Positions 62,951 through 64,000 of a stretch of DNA of 64,000 bases are shown here, piece by piece. The stretch lies in contig NZ_OY780936.1 in NCBI RefSeq assembly GCF_963675905.1, positions 3,729,946-3,793,945 of the forward strand. Direction: 5' to 3'. Made by a program: the position numbers and the translations under genes. The notes under the pieces were generated by a model. It was not told where the DNA came from. It saw only the letters and a program-made list of their open reading frames with translations, and did not search any database. Origin of the DNA: an uncultured Bacteroides sp. Lineage in GTDB: Bacteria; Bacteroidota; Bacteroidia; Bacteroidales; Bacteroidaceae. The stretch's first letter is position 1; each line of letters opens with the position of its first letter.

Positions 62951-63538
62951 ATGTCACTAAAATATTCAATCACAACAGCCGATTATATGGAATGGGATGA
63001 AATGACAAACTTAGTCAGGAAATTGGCTAAAGATGGAGACTACAAGATGTCTCTTCTTATATCAATTGGCTCTTTCTGGGGATTACGGATTTCAGATATA
63101 TTGCTTCTTAGATGGAAACAGATTCTAAATGTAGAAGAATTCACCATACAGGAGAAGAAAACAGGTAAATCCAGAACTATCAGGATTAATCAGCAATTAC
63201 AGAAACATATAGCAGATTGCTACGAGCATATTAATCCGATTGGAATTAATGCACCAATCCTTGTAAGTCAGAAAGGAACAGTTTACTCAGTACAGAGAAT
63301 CAATATCCTTTTAAAAGAGACGAAGAAGAAGTACAAGTTAAAGGTGAAGAATTTCTCCTGTCATTCCCTTAGAAAGACATTTGGTCGGCAGGTTTATAAT
63401 TTGAATGCCGAGAATGGAGAGTTGGCTCTTATAAAGTTGATGGAGCTATTCAATCATTCTTCTGTTGCCATTACAAAGAGATACTTGGGATTAAGGCAGG
63501 AGGAGATTCTAGAAACATACGATTGCCTGAGTTTCTGA
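62951..63538 (+). CDS. Stand-alone tyrosine recombinase catalytic domain
   Basis: 195 residues, lacking the arm and core-binding domains of usual integrases. The full catalytic set is visible: Arg in SFWGLRISDILLLRWKQI (near residue 44), Lys in IQEKKTGKSRTIRI (near 73), H-x2-R in FSCHSLRKTFGRQVY (near 138), His in LMELFNHSSVAITK (near 167) and Tyr in KRYLGLRQEEI (near 176). Its size recalls small recombinases that invert or resolve DNA rather than long-arm integrases. A structured repeat follows its stop by 6 bases. Confidence 0.88.
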   Translation: MSLKYSITTADYMEWDEMTNLVRKLAKDGDYKMSLLISIGSFWGLRISDILLLRWKQILNVEEFTIQEKKTGKSRTIRINQQLQKHIADCYEHINPIGINAPILVSQKGTVYSVQRINILLKETKKKYKLKVKNFSCHSLRKTFGRQVYNLNAENGELALIKLMELFNHSSVAITKRYLGLRQEEILETYDCLSF

Positions 63539-63544
63539 TTTAAC

Positions 63545-63604
63545 GGGTAAGACAAAAGAATGAGATGGTTAGTCTTATAAACCCCATCTCAAAATGTCCT
63601 ACCC
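63545..63604 (+). repeat. Structured 3' repeat, copy 2
   Basis: Outer arms GGGTAAGACA (63545-63554) and TGTCCTACCC (63595-63604) pair with one mismatch. The inner stem GAGATGG (63562-63568) pairs with CCATCTC (63584-63590). It shares TGGTTAG and AAACCCCA with copy 1 at 59764-59822 while the stem bases covary. Confidence 0.75.
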
Positions 63605-63746
63605 TTATCAGGTAGAAAAATTATAGAACTTTCCTCTTATAAGGGAATGACAATTTTCATACCTTCATTATATGATTCCCGCGTTAAATCTAGTTACTCA
63701 TTATATCTACCCAGATTGCTTTAGAACAAATTTAAAGCATACAATT

Positions 63747-64000
63747 ATGAGTAACATTTATAAGGTCAGCGAGGTTAAGATAACCTACCATCCCAAAGTG
63801 AAAGCATCAGAACGTTTAAGAGTTTACAGCTCCGCAGACGTTTACAAACTACTGATAGAGAACTTCTATGACAAAGACACCATTGAACATAAGGAGTCGT
63901 TCAAAGTCGTTCTACTAAATCAGGCTAATAAAGTCTTAGGTGTGACAAGCATATCAGAAGGTGGCATAAGTGAGACTACAGCAGATATAAGGATTATATT
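63747..64000 (+). CDS. RadC/JAB-domain protein, N-terminal part, cut by window edge
   Basis: 84 residues are visible from the ATG at 63747. KVSEVKITYHPKVKASERLR, then SSADVYKLLIENFYDKDTIE and HKESFKVVLLNQANKVLGVT with GGISETTADIRIIF, match the short RadC-like proteins on Bacteroides islands. The JAMM metal-binding motif (HxH...D) would lie outside the window. Their role in DNA repair is doubtful; they may serve the island. Confidence 0.75.
   Translation, partial: MSNIYKVSEVKITYHPKVKASERLRVYSSADVYKLLIENFYDKDTIEHKESFKVVLLNQANKVLGVTSISEGGISETTADIRII

Larger units (their letters stand above)
54496..64000. mobile_element. tRNA-Ser integrated island, left part, truncated by window
   Basis: From the tRNA onward the genes are an integrase, unrecognised proteins, a helicase-like protein, a Rep-like protein, DUF3871, a second recombinase and a RadC-like protein, and base composition becomes visibly more AT-rich. 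No relaxase, type IV secretion, capsid or terminase gene is seen in the 9.5 kb available, so I cannot say whether it is an ICE, mobilizable element, phage satellite or plasmid-like island. It continues past 64000. Confidence 0.75.

Overview
The window is a piece of a Bacteroides-type chromosome. The signs are the Bacteroidota -7 promoter box (TAnnTTTG) in front of many genes, a SusC/SusD outer-membrane uptake system, NigD-like, DUF349, DUF1573 and DUF3871 proteins, a PorQ gene, and gene orders familiar from the genus (parA-parB-DUF5683-lytic transglycosylase; surE-lpxB; rsfS-ftsH-cdsA; porQ-cmk-ispH). I cannot name the species.

Layout. 1-19180 is ordinary core genome: chromosome partition (parA, parB), SurE and LpxB, CdsA/FtsH/RsfS, a tRNA-Gln, a DUF349 protein, MgtE, RsmA, a flippase-like membrane protein, PepD, a metallo-hydrolase and a short-chain dehydrogenase. 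Inside it, 9846-10575 is a gene-free patch with a group II intron remnant, a four-unit palindromic array and a dispersed repeat. 19696-34500 is one long minus-strand operon that looks like a complete alpha-mannan utilisation locus. From its promoter end it encodes a phosphomannose isomerase with an extra N-terminal domain, SusC, SusD, a SusE-like protein, two GH76 endo-mannanases, a GH92 mannosidase, a ROK sugar kinase and an MFS sugar transporter. A divergent AraC-type regulator faces it across a large inverted repeat. This locus is visibly richer in G+C than its surroundings. 35835-38655 holds a creatininase-family gene, a second palindromic array, an IS3-family insertion sequence with a programmed -1 frameshift signal, and the second copy of the dispersed repeat. 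38835-54338 returns to core genes: a giant alpha-2-macroglobulin-like protein, DUF1573, MeaB, PfkA, IspH, Cmk, PorQ, a TonB-like protein, a polyprenyl synthase, a conserved hypothetical and TatD.

54408-64000 is a tRNA-Ser(GGA) followed directly by a tyrosine recombinase and an AT-rich mobile island that runs off the right edge. Its cargo is mostly unrecognised: three hypothetical proteins, a helicase-like protein whose Walker A motif lacks the lysine, a winged-helix Rep-like protein, an HhH-glycosylase-like protein on the opposite strand, DUF3871, a second stand-alone recombinase and a RadC/JAB protein. Two copies of a covarying hairpin sit directly after stop codons in this island.

How the genes work together. 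In the mannan locus, surface GH76 enzymes would cut the alpha-1,6 backbone, SusCD/SusE would bind and import oligosaccharides, and GH92 would release mannose in the periplasm. The MFS protein would carry mannose inward, and the ROK kinase plus phosphomannose isomerase would make fructose-6-phosphate, the substrate of the PfkA encoded elsewhere in the window. The best candidates for undescribed biology are the helicase/Rep-like module of the tRNA-Ser island with its duplicated 3' hairpins, and the paired palindromic-array plus GCTAGATTG-repeat loci.
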